From the NCBI RefSeq assembly GCF_047971665.1, contig NZ_JBKEAA010000039.1:1-28147 (forward strand): DNA of 28,147 bases. The letters run 5' to 3'. The number at the start of each line of letters is the position of its first letter. Position 1 is the stretch's first letter. This stretch comes from Castellaniella sp047971665. GTDB lineage: Bacteria > Pseudomonadota > Gammaproteobacteria > Burkholderiales > Burkholderiaceae_B. The notes below the pieces were generated by a model. The model was not told the origin of the DNA. It saw nothing but the letters and a program-made list of their open reading frames with translations, and did no database searches. Of the stretch, positions 7,152-14,691 are shown in pieces. A program made the translations under genes and the position numbers.

Positions 7152-8663
7152 TCAGGAGGCAGAGGGCCGCAGCCGGGCGCGGACCATCCGCGTGATTCTG
7201 GAAACCAAGGGCAGGAAAGCCATCACGAGCCCTGCCGTGGTCATGGTGCCGGCCAGGCCGTTGGACCAGAAAATATCCAGGCTGCCGCTCGAGAACAGCA
7301 TCGACTGGCGGAACGCATCCTCCATCTTGTCGCCCAGGACGGCGGCCAGCACCAGCGGCGCGATCGGATAGGACAGTTTCTTGAACAGATAGCCGAACAC
7401 GCCGAAAACCAGCATCAACGCCACATCGAACAGCGACTGATGCACCGCATAGGCGCCGATGGCGCAGATGATGACGATGATGGGCGCAATGATGGAAAAC
7501 GGGATGCGCAAAATGGCTGTGAACAGCGGAATGGTCGACAGCACCACGATCAGACCGACGACGTTGCCCAGATACATACTGGCGATCAGCCCCCAGACGA
7601 AGTCCTTCTGCTCGACGAACAGCGTCGGCCCCGGCTGCAGGCCCCAGATCATCAGGCCGCCCAGCATCACGGCGGCCGTCGCCGACCCCGGAATCCCCAG
7701 CGTCAGCATGGGCAGCAGCGCGCTGGTTCCAGCCGAATGATCGGCGGTTTCGGGAGCGATCACGCCATCGAGCGCGCCCTTGCCGAACTGCTCGGGGTTT
7801 CTGGACATGTTCTTGGCCACGCTGTAGGACAGGAAAGACGCCGCCGTCGGCCCGCCCGGCGTGATCCCCATCCAGCAGCCGATCAGGCAACTGCGCAGCC
7901 AGGTCGCCCAATAGCGCGGCATCTGCTTCCAGGTGCTCCAGACCACGCGCAGATTGATCTTCGCGTTCTCGCCCCGGAAGACCAGGCCCTCCTCGACCGT
8001 GCAGAGGATTTCTCCGATGCCGAACAGACCGATCACAGCGACTTCGAAACTGATGCCGCGCAGCAGCTCGGTCTGCCCGAAAGTCAGGCGCAGATTGCCG
8101 GAAACCGTGTCCATGCCGACACTGGCCAGGATGAAGCCCAGCATCATGGCGGCCACGGTCTTGAGCGCGGGCGTCTTGCCCAGGCCGATGAAGCTGCCAA
8201 AGGCCAGCACGTACACGGCAAAGAACTCGGGCGAACTGAATTCCAGCGCGAAGCGCGCGATGTAGGTGGACAGGAAGGTCAGCAGCAACACCCCCACCAG
8301 CGCGCCCAGCAGGGCCGAGGTATACGCAGCGGTCAGCGCCTCGCCCGCCCGCCCCTGCTTGGCCAGCGGATGGCCATCGAAGGTGGTCGCGATCGAGGAG
8401 GGCTCACCGGGGATATTGAAGATGATGGAGGTCACCGAGCCACCGAACAAGGCGCCCCAGTACATGCACGACAACAGGATGATGGCCGATACCGGCGACA
8501 TGCTGAAAGTCAGCGGCAGCAGAATGGTGACGCCGTTGGGCGCGCCCAGGCCCGGCAGCACCCCCACCAGGATGCCCAGCAGGACGCCGGCCACCATCAA
8601 CAGCAGGTGGTTCCAGGTCAGCACCACCCCCATGCCGTGCATGAGCAGTTCGAACTGTTCCAT
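7152..8663 (-). CDS. tctA: Tripartite tricarboxylate transporter, large permease TctA
   Basis: This 503-residue polytopic inner-membrane protein is the ion-coupled permease of a TTT system. Signatures are the VGVLPGLGAPNGVTILLPL segment (about 37-55), the NIPGEPSSIATTFDGHPLA segment (about 84-102), and the second-repeat APETADHSAG and LTLGIPGSATAAVMLGG. The two motif sets reflect the internal duplication of the family. It works with TctB and the periplasmic receptor TctC and depends on a sodium or proton gradient. The gene follows tctB by 10 bases and precedes the pdxA-like gene by 21, so it belongs to the operon that starts with tctC. The association predicts a carboxylic acid cargo that the three downstream enzymes degrade. 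Confidence 0.95.
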   Translation of the reverse strand: MEQFELLMHGMGVVLTWNHLLLMVAGVLLGILVGVLPGLGAPNGVTILLPLTFSMSPVSAIILLSCMYWGALFGGSVTSIIFNIPGEPSSIATTFDGHPLAKQGRAGEALTAAYTSALLGALVGVLLLTFLSTYIARFALEFSSPEFFAVYVLAFGSFIGLGKTPALKTVAAMMLGFILASVGMDTVSGNLRLTFGQTELLRGISFEVAVIGLFGIGEILCTVEEGLVFRGENAKINLRVVWSTWKQMPRYWATWLRSCLIGCWMGITPGGPTAASFLSYSVAKNMSRNPEQFGKGALDGVIAPETADHSAGTSALLPMLTLGIPGSATAAVMLGGLMIWGLQPGPTLFVEQKDFVWGLIASMYLGNVVGLIVVLSTIPLFTAILRIPFSIIAPIIVIICAIGAYAVHQSLFDVALMLVFGVFGYLFKKLSYPIAPLVLAAVLGDKMEDAFRQSMLFSSGSLDIFWSNGLAGTMTTAGLVMAFLPLVSRITRMVRARLRPSAS

Positions 8664-8673
8664 GACGAATCAC

Positions 8674-9201
8674 TCAGAAGTCGGCGAAAGGCCCGCTGTA
8701 CAGGGCGACTTCGAACCAGACGGTGAAAATGAAATAGGTGGCCAGCGGCACGCAGACGGCGATCACCAGTGTCTTGAGCAGGCCATGGCGCTTGCCCGGC
8801 TCGGCCAGGCGCCACATGAACCAGGCGATGAACAGCGCGCCCGCCACGTACATGCCGACGATGAACATCAGCACGACATAGGCGACAATGGGCAGGAAGA
8901 CATTGCACACCCGCCGGAACTCCGAGCGGGTGGTCATCAGTCCCCGCCCCTCGGACCAATGCAGCAGCGTCCACGAGGCCGTCCCCAGACAGGACAGGAA
9001 CATCAGCAGGCCGACATAGAACGGGAAATAGCCCGCCTGCGGCCCCGCGGCGTCCCAGCCGATCCCCTGATCCAGACTGTCGTACATCACGACCGCGGCG
9101 ATCAGCATCAGCAGGCACGAGGTGAACAGTCCCCCGCCCCGCAGGCTGATGCCGCCTTCTTCGGCCCGCTGCGGCCGGTCCTGAGGCGCTTGCGTACTCA
9201 T
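8674..9201 (-). CDS. tctB: Tripartite tricarboxylate transporter, small permease TctB
   Basis: This 175-residue protein has an N-terminal cytoplasmic tail and about four to five hydrophobic segments: SCLLMLIAAVVMY, AGYFPFYVGLLMFLSC, VFLPIVAYVVLMFIVGMYVAG and ALFIAWFMW, and a C-terminal TLVIAVCVPLATYFIFTVWF. The GPQAGYFPFYVG segment is the typical TctB loop. I start at MSTQAPQ because GGAGAGGG lies just upstream; an upstream ATG would add 18 residues without a better ribosome site. It is the small membrane partner of TctA. A hairpin separates it from tctC. Confidence 0.9.
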   Translation of the reverse strand: MSTQAPQDRPQRAEEGGISLRGGGLFTSCLLMLIAAVVMYDSLDQGIGWDAAGPQAGYFPFYVGLLMFLSCLGTASWTLLHWSEGRGLMTTRSEFRRVCNVFLPIVAYVVLMFIVGMYVAGALFIAWFMWRLAEPGKRHGLLKTLVIAVCVPLATYFIFTVWFEVALYSGPFADF

Positions 9202-9230
9202 CCGTCCCTCTCCCATGATGGGCCCGGCGC

Positions 9231-9249
9231 GCGGACGGCGACCGTCCGC
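9231..9249 (-). terminator. Intercistronic hairpin between tctC and tctB
   Basis: GCGGACGG and CCGTCCGC form a perfect 8-bp stem with a 3-base loop, 13 bases after the tctC stop. There is no T-run, so complete termination is unlikely. A stem at this place in transporter operons commonly protects the receptor mRNA 3' end or lowers downstream expression, giving more receptor than permease. That role is inferred. Confidence 0.5.
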
Positions 9250-9262
9250 ACCCATGCTCCGG

Positions 9263-10279
9263 TTATTTCAGCCAGCCGGCAGATTCGAAGATGTCGCGTG
9301 CGCGGGCGCTGTCGGCCTCGACCAGTTTCTTGAAGTCGTCACCGGCGACAAAGGAAGGCACCAGCGCGCCCCGCGTCAGGTAATCCTTGAACTCCTGCGT
9401 CTGAGTCACCTTGCGCAGCAGCTCGACGTAGAAATCGCGCTGGGCCCCGGTCACGCCCCCCGGCATGAAGACGGTGCGCGGAAAGCGGTACTCGTCGATC
9501 TTGATGCCCTCGGAGGCGCAGGTGGGAATGTCCGACCAGGCTTGCGTGTCCGTGACCTTGTCGGTGTAGACCATGCGCTCCTTGCTGAAAACGCACAGCG
9601 GGATCACCTGTCCGGCCTTCCATTGGGACACGCTCTCTGAGGGATTGTTGGTGTTCGAACCGATATGGCCGCCCGCCAGCTGGGTGACGGCTTCGCCACC
9701 GCTCTTGAACGGAATGTAGGTGAATTTCGTGCCTTCGACCTTGTTGATGAGCATGGTCAGGGTCTGATCCACGTCCTTGGACTGGCTGCCGCCCATGGGA
9801 TATTTGGACGGATCGGCCTTGACGGCGGCAATGTAGTCCTTGGCGCTCTTGAACGGCAACTTGGCCGACCCCCAGAGGATGAAGTCGTCCTGCGCGACAG
9901 CGGCCACCGGCGTCAGGTCCGTCCATTGATAACCCAGCTTGGCGACCATGGGCAGCAGGTAGGCATTGTTGGTACCGACGATGATCTTGTAGGGATCGCC
10001 CTTGGACAGCTTGATGTCCAGAAAGCCCTCGGCGCCATTGCCGCCGCCCTTGTTCTGCACCACGGTCGAGACCTTCAGCAGATCATGCTTGGTAATGATG
10101 GACTGGATCAGGCGCGCCAGCTGATCGGTGCCGCCGCCCGCGCCGGCGGCCGCGATGATCTCGATATTCTTGGTGGGCTGCCAGGCTTCGGCGGCCTGGG
10201 CCGCGCCCGTCACGCTCAGCGTCAGGGCGAAGCCCGCCGCCAGGACCGGAATCGAGGGTCTGAACGAGGAAATGGCCAT
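9263..10279 (-). CDS. tctC: Tripartite tricarboxylate transporter receptor TctC (Bug family)
   Basis: This 338-residue periplasmic binding protein has a Sec signal (hydrophobic about 10-27, cleavage after AAQA near residue 29). The first Bug motif is IEIIAAAGAGGGTDQLARLI (39-58). The middle GGSQSKDVDQTLTMLI segment and the C-terminal GVTGAQRDFYVELLRKV helix are also typical. Bug receptors deliver carboxylates to TctA/TctB. It is the first gene of the operon, with AGGAG seven bases before ATG, and is transcribed divergently from the LysR gene 143 bases away. The cargo is presumably the acid degraded by the dehydratase, PdxA-like and AraD1 enzymes; the sequence alone does not name it. Confidence 0.94.
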   Translation of the reverse strand: MAISSFRPSIPVLAAGFALTLSVTGAAQAAEAWQPTKNIEIIAAAGAGGGTDQLARLIQSIITKHDLLKVSTVVQNKGGGNGAEGFLDIKLSKGDPYKIIVGTNNAYLLPMVAKLGYQWTDLTPVAAVAQDDFILWGSAKLPFKSAKDYIAAVKADPSKYPMGGSQSKDVDQTLTMLINKVEGTKFTYIPFKSGGEAVTQLAGGHIGSNTNNPSESVSQWKAGQVIPLCVFSKERMVYTDKVTDTQAWSDIPTCASEGIKIDEYRFPRTVFMPGGVTGAQRDFYVELLRKVTQTQEFKDYLTRGALVPSFVAGDDFKKLVEADSARARDIFESAGWLK

Positions 10280-10422
10280 CTCTTGTCTCCTGTGTTTGAT
10301 ATGTGATGGGCCAGGGATGCTCTTGTGCGGACATCTTCTGGCGCGTCCCTGTAAGGACTCCTGGTCAGCTTATCAGAACAGTGATAACTTAATATTGAAA
10401 TTATTTTATATATCTATAACCC
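10280..10422. promoter_or_regulatory. Divergent tctC / LysR promoter region with 18-bp dyad
   Basis: This 143-base divergent control region contains TTATCA-N6-TGATAA (10370-10387), a perfect dyad 36 bases before the LysR start and about 91 bases before tctC. It is followed by an AT-rich stretch to 10420, including TTGAAA (10395-10400) and TATAAC (10415-10420). LysR-type regulators commonly bind a dyad here to repress their own gene and to activate the divergent operon with a co-inducer. The dyad is even-centred, so it is not a strict T-N11-A box. No Shine-Dalgarno is visible before the LysR ATG. Confidence 0.55.
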
Positions 10423-11472
10423 ATGCTGATACCTAATCAGACCATCCTGTTCAACCGGCTCAGAACCCGTCAGCTGGTGCTGCTGCTGGCCATCCAGTCG
10501 CATCATTCGCTGCGCAAGGCCGCCGAGCATCTGGGCATGAGCCAGCCGGCCGCCACCAAAATGCTGCGGGACATGGAGGATCTGATCGGCCTGAAACTGT
10601 TCGAACGGGGTCGGCGCGGTCTGCAGGCCACCGCCTACGGCGAGGTCATGACACGCTATGCGCAGGGCGTGGCCGCCGATCTGACCGGCGTGCGCGACGA
10701 ACTGCTGGCCATCCATTCAGGCCATATCGGGAAGATCCGGGTCGGCGCCATCATGGCGCCCGTGCCGCAATTGCTGACCCACACGCTGCTTGACGTCAAG
10801 CGGGATCACCCCCGCCTGGCGATCAGCATCCAGGTCGATACCAGCGATGTACTGGTGACGGCATTGAAAGAAGATCGGCTGGACGTGGTCATCGGACGCA
10901 TCCCCGACACCTGGGACGACGCCAGCCTGATATTCGAGCCGATCCAGGAAGAGGCCCTGTCTATCGTCTGCAGCCCGGAAAACAAGGCGGCGCTCAAGCG
11001 GCGCATCACCCTGGCGGAACTGGTGCACTTTCCCTGGATTCTGCAGGCGCACCCCAGCCCGATGCGCAAAGTCATCGAACTGTCCTTCGTCGAGGCCCGC
11101 CTGGCGCTGCCGCTGAACATCATGGAGACGGCCTCCATGCTGCTGACCTCGTCACTGGCGCGTCATTCCGACCTGCTGGCCGTCATGCCCACACTGGTCG
11201 CCCAGCACTACGTGGAGCGCGGCACCCTGGCCATCGTGCCTCTGCCGATCCGCAAGCACCTGCCACCTTTCGGCATCCTGATGCGCAGGACCCGCTCACC
11301 CAGCCCGGCGATCCAGATTTTCATCGAAAGCGTCAAGGCCAGGGCCCACGCGTGCGAATGCGCGGGCCGGCCCGACGCCTGCGAGGGTCAGCTCCCCAGC
11401 AGCAGCGCGTTCATGCGCTTGACGAACGCCGCCGGGTCTTTCAGGGACGCGCCTTCGGCGAGCATGGCCTGA
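10423..11472 (+). CDS. LysR-family transcriptional regulator of the tct operon
   Basis: This 349-residue protein has an N-terminal winged HTH (about 12-70): RQLVLLLAIQSHHSLRKAAE, then HLGMSQPAATKMLRDMEDLIG and LFERGRRGLQAT. A periplasmic-binding-protein-like effector domain follows to about residue 310. It is most like the branch that regulates sugar-acid and aromatic-acid genes. Its divergent position implies control of tctC-araD1, with the imported acid or an intermediate as co-inducer. The last 28 codons run antisense through the end of htpG and encode a low-complexity tail that is not typical of the family. The functional domain ends before the overlap, so a recent stop-codon loss or extension is plausible. 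Confidence 0.9.
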   Translation: MLIPNQTILFNRLRTRQLVLLLAIQSHHSLRKAAEHLGMSQPAATKMLRDMEDLIGLKLFERGRRGLQATAYGEVMTRYAQGVAADLTGVRDELLAIHSGHIGKIRVGAIMAPVPQLLTHTLLDVKRDHPRLAISIQVDTSDVLVTALKEDRLDVVIGRIPDTWDDASLIFEPIQEEALSIVCSPENKAALKRRITLAELVHFPWILQAHPSPMRKVIELSFVEARLALPLNIMETASMLLTSSLARHSDLLAVMPTLVAQHYVERGTLAIVPLPIRKHLPPFGILMRRTRSPSPAIQIFIESVKARAHACECAGRPDACEGQLPSSSAFMRLTNAAGSFRDAPSASMA

Positions 11473-13292
11473 TCCAGGAGCAACTCGGCCCATTCGCCGA
11501 ACGAAGCGTCGGGCTGCGCCTCCAGACGCTTGACCAGGGCGTGCTGCGGGTTCACTTCCAGGATGGGCTTGACCTCGGGCGCATCCTGGCCAGCTGCCTT
11601 GAGCATGCGCAGCAGATGGGGACTGAGTTCATGCTCGTCGACCACCACGCATGCCGGCGAATCCACCAGACGCGCCGTGGCGCGGACTTCCTTGACACGC
11701 TCGCCCAGCGCGGTCGTCAGGCGCTCGATGGTGGGCCTGAAGGCCTCGGCGGCCTCGGCCTGCTGTTTCTTTTCCTCTTCGTCGACCAGGGCATCCAGAT
11801 CCAGGCCACCCTTGGCGACCGAAGCCAGGGCCTTGCCCTCGAATTCACGCAGATAGGACAGCATCCACTCGTCCACCCGGTCGGACAGCAGCAGGACTTC
11901 CAGGCCCTTGCGGCGGAAGACCTCCAGATGCGGACTGTGCGCGGCGGCGGCATGGGAATCCGCGCTCAGGTAGTAGATCTTGTCCTGACCGTCCTTCATG
12001 CGGCCGACATAGTCGGCCAGCGACACGGTCTGCGCCGGACTGTCGGACAGGGTCGACGCAAAACGCAGCAGGCCGGCGATGCGGTCCTTGTTGGCGGGAT
12101 CCTCGCCGGCGCCTTCCTTGAGCACCTGGCCGAACTGGGCCCAGAACTCGGCATACTCCTCGGGCTCGTCCTTGGCCAGATCCTCGAGCAGGCCGAGAAT
12201 GCGCTTGGCCGAACCCTCGCGGATGGCGCGCACGTCACGGCTTTCCTGGAGGATTTCGCGCGAGACGTTCAGCGGCAGGTCGGCCGAATCGACCACCCCG
12301 CGCACGAACCGCAGATAGGCCGGCAGCAGTTGATCGGCATCGTCCATGATGAAGACACGCTTGACGTAGAGTTTCACCCCCCGGCGCGCATCGCGGTCCC
12401 ACAGATCGAAGGGCGCGCGCCTGGGCACATACAGCAGCTGGGTGTATTCGCTGCGGCCCTCGACCCGGTTGTGCGTCCAGGCCAGCGGATCCTCGAAATC
12501 ATGCGAGACGTGCTTGTAGAACTCTTTGTACTGCTCGTCGGTGATGTCGGCCTTGGCGCGCGTCCACAGCGCATTGGCCTGATTGACGGTCTCCCACTCA
12601 TCCGTGACGACCTGTTCGGATTTTTCCTCGTCCCATGATTCCTTGCGCATCTGGATGGGCAGGGAAATATGGTCGGAATAGCGGCGCAGGACCTCACGCA
12701 GTTTCCAGCCCGACAGGAACTCGTCCTCATCGGCCCGCAGGGTCAGGGTGACGGTCGTGCCCCGGGTCGGCCGCTCGGTCGCGGCCACGGAGAATTCGCC
12801 CTGGCCGTCGGATTCCCACAGCACCGCCTCGGCGGCGGTCAGGCCGGCGCGGCGGCTGTGCACGGCGACCTTCTCGGCGACGATGAACGACGAATAAAAG
12901 CCCACGCCGAACTGACCGATCAGCTGAGCGTCTTTCTGCTTGTCGCCCGTCAGTTGAGAAAAGAATTCGCGCGTGCCGGACCGGGCGATGGTGCCCAGGT
13001 TGGCAATGGCCTCGTCCCGCGACAGGCCGATGCCGTTGTCGGTGATGGTGATGGTGCGGGCGTCCTTGTCGAATTCGACGCAGATGCGCAGATCGGCGTC
13101 GCCCTCGAGCAGTTCCGGATGGTCGATGGCCTCGAAACGCAGTTTGTCGCAGGCATCGGACGCGTTGGACACGAGTTCGCGCAGGAAAATTTCCTTGTTG
13201 CTGTACAGGGAATGGATCATCAGGTTCAGCAACTGCTTGACTTCCGCCTGGAAGCCCAGGGTCTCGGCCGTATGGGTGTCGGTTTGGCTCAT
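11388..13292 (-). CDS. htpG: Chaperone HtpG (bacterial Hsp90)
   Basis: This 634-residue cytosolic ATP-dependent chaperone shows the N-terminal GHKL ATPase signatures: LRELVSNASDACDKLR with the catalytic Glu and Asn, DNGIGL, and GQFGVGFYSSF. The middle domain includes GVVDSADLPLNVSREILQ, where the Arg contacts the ATP phosphate, and the C-terminal dimerisation domain ends LLLGS. An in-frame upstream Met would add 26 residues. I chose MSQTDTHTAETLGFQAEVKQ because it matches the usual N-terminus and because the added codons fall across the heat-shock promoter. The gene overlaps the convergent LysR gene by 85 bases. Expression is expected to be heat-induced through sigma-32. Confidence 0.97.
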   Translation of the reverse strand: MSQTDTHTAETLGFQAEVKQLLNLMIHSLYSNKEIFLRELVSNASDACDKLRFEAIDHPELLEGDADLRICVEFDKDARTITITDNGIGLSRDEAIANLGTIARSGTREFFSQLTGDKQKDAQLIGQFGVGFYSSFIVAEKVAVHSRRAGLTAAEAVLWESDGQGEFSVAATERPTRGTTVTLTLRADEDEFLSGWKLREVLRRYSDHISLPIQMRKESWDEEKSEQVVTDEWETVNQANALWTRAKADITDEQYKEFYKHVSHDFEDPLAWTHNRVEGRSEYTQLLYVPRRAPFDLWDRDARRGVKLYVKRVFIMDDADQLLPAYLRFVRGVVDSADLPLNVSREILQESRDVRAIREGSAKRILGLLEDLAKDEPEEYAEFWAQFGQVLKEGAGEDPANKDRIAGLLRFASTLSDSPAQTVSLADYVGRMKDGQDKIYYLSADSHAAAAHSPHLEVFRRKGLEVLLLSDRVDEWMLSYLREFEGKALASVAKGGLDLDALVDEEEKKQQAEAAEAFRPTIERLTTALGERVKEVRATARLVDSPACVVVDEHELSPHLLRMLKAAGQDAPEVKPILEVNPQHALVKRLEAQPDASFGEWAELLLDQAMLAEGASLKDPAAFVKRMNALLLGS

Positions 13293-13368
13293 GATTCGGA
13301 TGGATTCAGAGGTTCTTGCGGCATCGCAGGGCGCCTCGCGCGAGGTCGGCGAGGCGGACTGCAGATTC

Positions 13369-13397
13369 ACATGGGGCCGGCGGGCAGGATTTTCAAG
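13369..13397 (-). promoter_or_regulatory. Sigma-32 heat-shock promoter of htpG
   Basis: Read on the minus strand, CTTGAAA (13397-13391) is followed by a 14-base spacer and CCCCATGT (13376-13369). This matches the sigma-32 consensus CTTGAAA-N11-16-CCCCATNT at every defined position. Transcription should begin near 13361, giving a leader of about 70 bases. The -35 element contains the stop codon of the upstream mechanosensitive-channel gene (13393-13395), so the two genes are packed with no neutral spacer. Confidence 0.88.
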
Positions 13398-14562
13398 GGA
13401 TGCGGGAGGATGACGGGATCGGCGGCAACGCGCCGTCGGCCCCGGCCGCGCCGGGCGGATGCCCGGGCGCCCCCCATTGCGGCACGTCGACCGAGGCCAC
13501 CGGGCCGGTCATGCGCGCGCCGTGATGCCGGATGATGTCGGCGATCTTCAGCAGGACGTCCTCCTGGACGTCCATGTATTCGTTGTAGTCCGTGCTGACC
13601 GTGAAGGCGTACAGGGACAGTTTCAGGGAGAACATCCCGCAACTGCTGAAATTGAAGGCAAAGAAATCATGCCTCACGCCCCGATGCTTGCGCAGCATGT
13701 CCTGCGTGTCGGCGACGATGGCGGGCACGACATCGATATCGGCATAGCGGATGTGGATGTCCTCCATGATGCGGCGGCTGGACATGCGGGTGTGGTTGAT
13801 GACCGGCTGGGTGTTGAACATCGCATTGGGGACATAGAACGGCTTGCAGTCGAAGCCGATCAGCCGCGTGGCGCGCCAGCCGATGTGCTCGACGCAGCCC
13901 ATCAGTTCGGTCCCCGGAATGATGACGTATTCACCGACCTTGAACGGGCGACTGGCAAAGATCGTCAGTCCGCCCAGGAAATTGGCCATCAGGCTCTGCG
14001 CGGCAAAACCCACGGCGATACCGCCCATGCCGCCGAAGGCCAGCAGACCGGCAATGGAAAAACCCAGCGTCTGCATCATCATCAGGATGGCCGTGATGAC
14101 GATCGAAGCCTTGGTCAGCTTGCCGACGGCATCGGCCGCCGTCGGATCGAGTTCGCGGCCCTGCTCGCTGGCGCGGCGCATCAGATTGTCCTGGATGCGA
14201 TTGACCGCTCTCAACAGCAGCCACATCACCACCAGGATCACGGTGACGTCCCGCGCCGGCGCCAGCCCATGCGCCAGCATCGAATCCCTGGCGAATACGC
14301 CCTCGTCGTCCCGCAGCAGAATCTGGCCGGCCAGCGCGATCCCCAGCACCCAGATCAGGACCTGCAGCGGCAAGGCGGCGGCCGCCAGAAGCCCCTGTCC
14401 CCAGGCATGCCGCACGGGGTGCAGCCGACGGGCGATGCGATCCAGGACGAACCGCAGAATACCGCCCGCCAGGAGGACGCACAGCACGACGCCAAAAACC
14501 AGGATGACGGTTCGCCACTCATGGTAGATCGCCGTCAGTTGTTCAAGAATTGCAGGAGTCAA
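13393..14562 (-). CDS. MscS-family mechanosensitive ion channel
   Basis: This protein has 389 residues from a TTG start, with GGAG nine bases upstream. An in-frame ATG 27 codons earlier has a poor context, and the intervening ATG in another frame stops at once. N-terminal membrane segments include VILVFGVVLCVLLAGGILRF, a second around LPLQVLIWVLGIALAG, and VTVILVVMWLLL. They are followed by SIVITAILMMMQTLG and the pore-lining helix with the small-residue pattern GMGGIAVGFAAQSLMANFLGG. The beta domain follows with the typical RPFKVGEYVIIPG. It releases solutes on hypo-osmotic shock. The C-terminus ends in a Pro/Gly/Ala-rich tail. It probably has its own promoter just upstream. Confidence 0.9.
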   Translation of the reverse strand: MTPAILEQLTAIYHEWRTVILVFGVVLCVLLAGGILRFVLDRIARRLHPVRHAWGQGLLAAAALPLQVLIWVLGIALAGQILLRDDEGVFARDSMLAHGLAPARDVTVILVVMWLLLRAVNRIQDNLMRRASEQGRELDPTAADAVGKLTKASIVITAILMMMQTLGFSIAGLLAFGGMGGIAVGFAAQSLMANFLGGLTIFASRPFKVGEYVIIPGTELMGCVEHIGWRATRLIGFDCKPFYVPNAMFNTQPVINHTRMSSRRIMEDIHIRYADIDVVPAIVADTQDMLRKHRGVRHDFFAFNFSSCGMFSLKLSLYAFTVSTDYNEYMDVQEDVLLKIADIIRHHGARMTGPVASVDVPQWGAPGHPPGAAGADGALPPIPSSSRIP

Positions 14563-14594
14563 ACCACATCGCTCCGGTAAAAGGGATGGGCTCC

Positions 14595-14624
14595 AGTGTA
14601 TCGGCCCGCCCGGCGCGCCGACAA
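14595..14624 (-). promoter_or_regulatory. Candidate sigma-70 promoter of the mechanosensitive channel gene
   Basis: On the minus strand TTGTCG (14624-14619), an 18-base spacer and TACACT (14600-14595) each match four of six consensus bases. They are correctly placed about 33 bases before the TTG start. The promoter lies in the 129-base gap after the TPP-enzyme gene, consistent with a separate transcription unit. Confidence 0.4.
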
Positions 14625-14691
14625 ATCCGCCCTGCCCGCACACGGCGCACGGCGACGGTACGCACGGGCCGCGCCAGACGGCCGGCGGCGG

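Noticed and set aside
6696..8726. 676-codon open frame on the plus strand
   Set aside because: It is antisense to pdxA-like and tctA genes with clear family motifs, and its product is a Gln/Arg/His-rich composition typical of GC-rich shadow frames.
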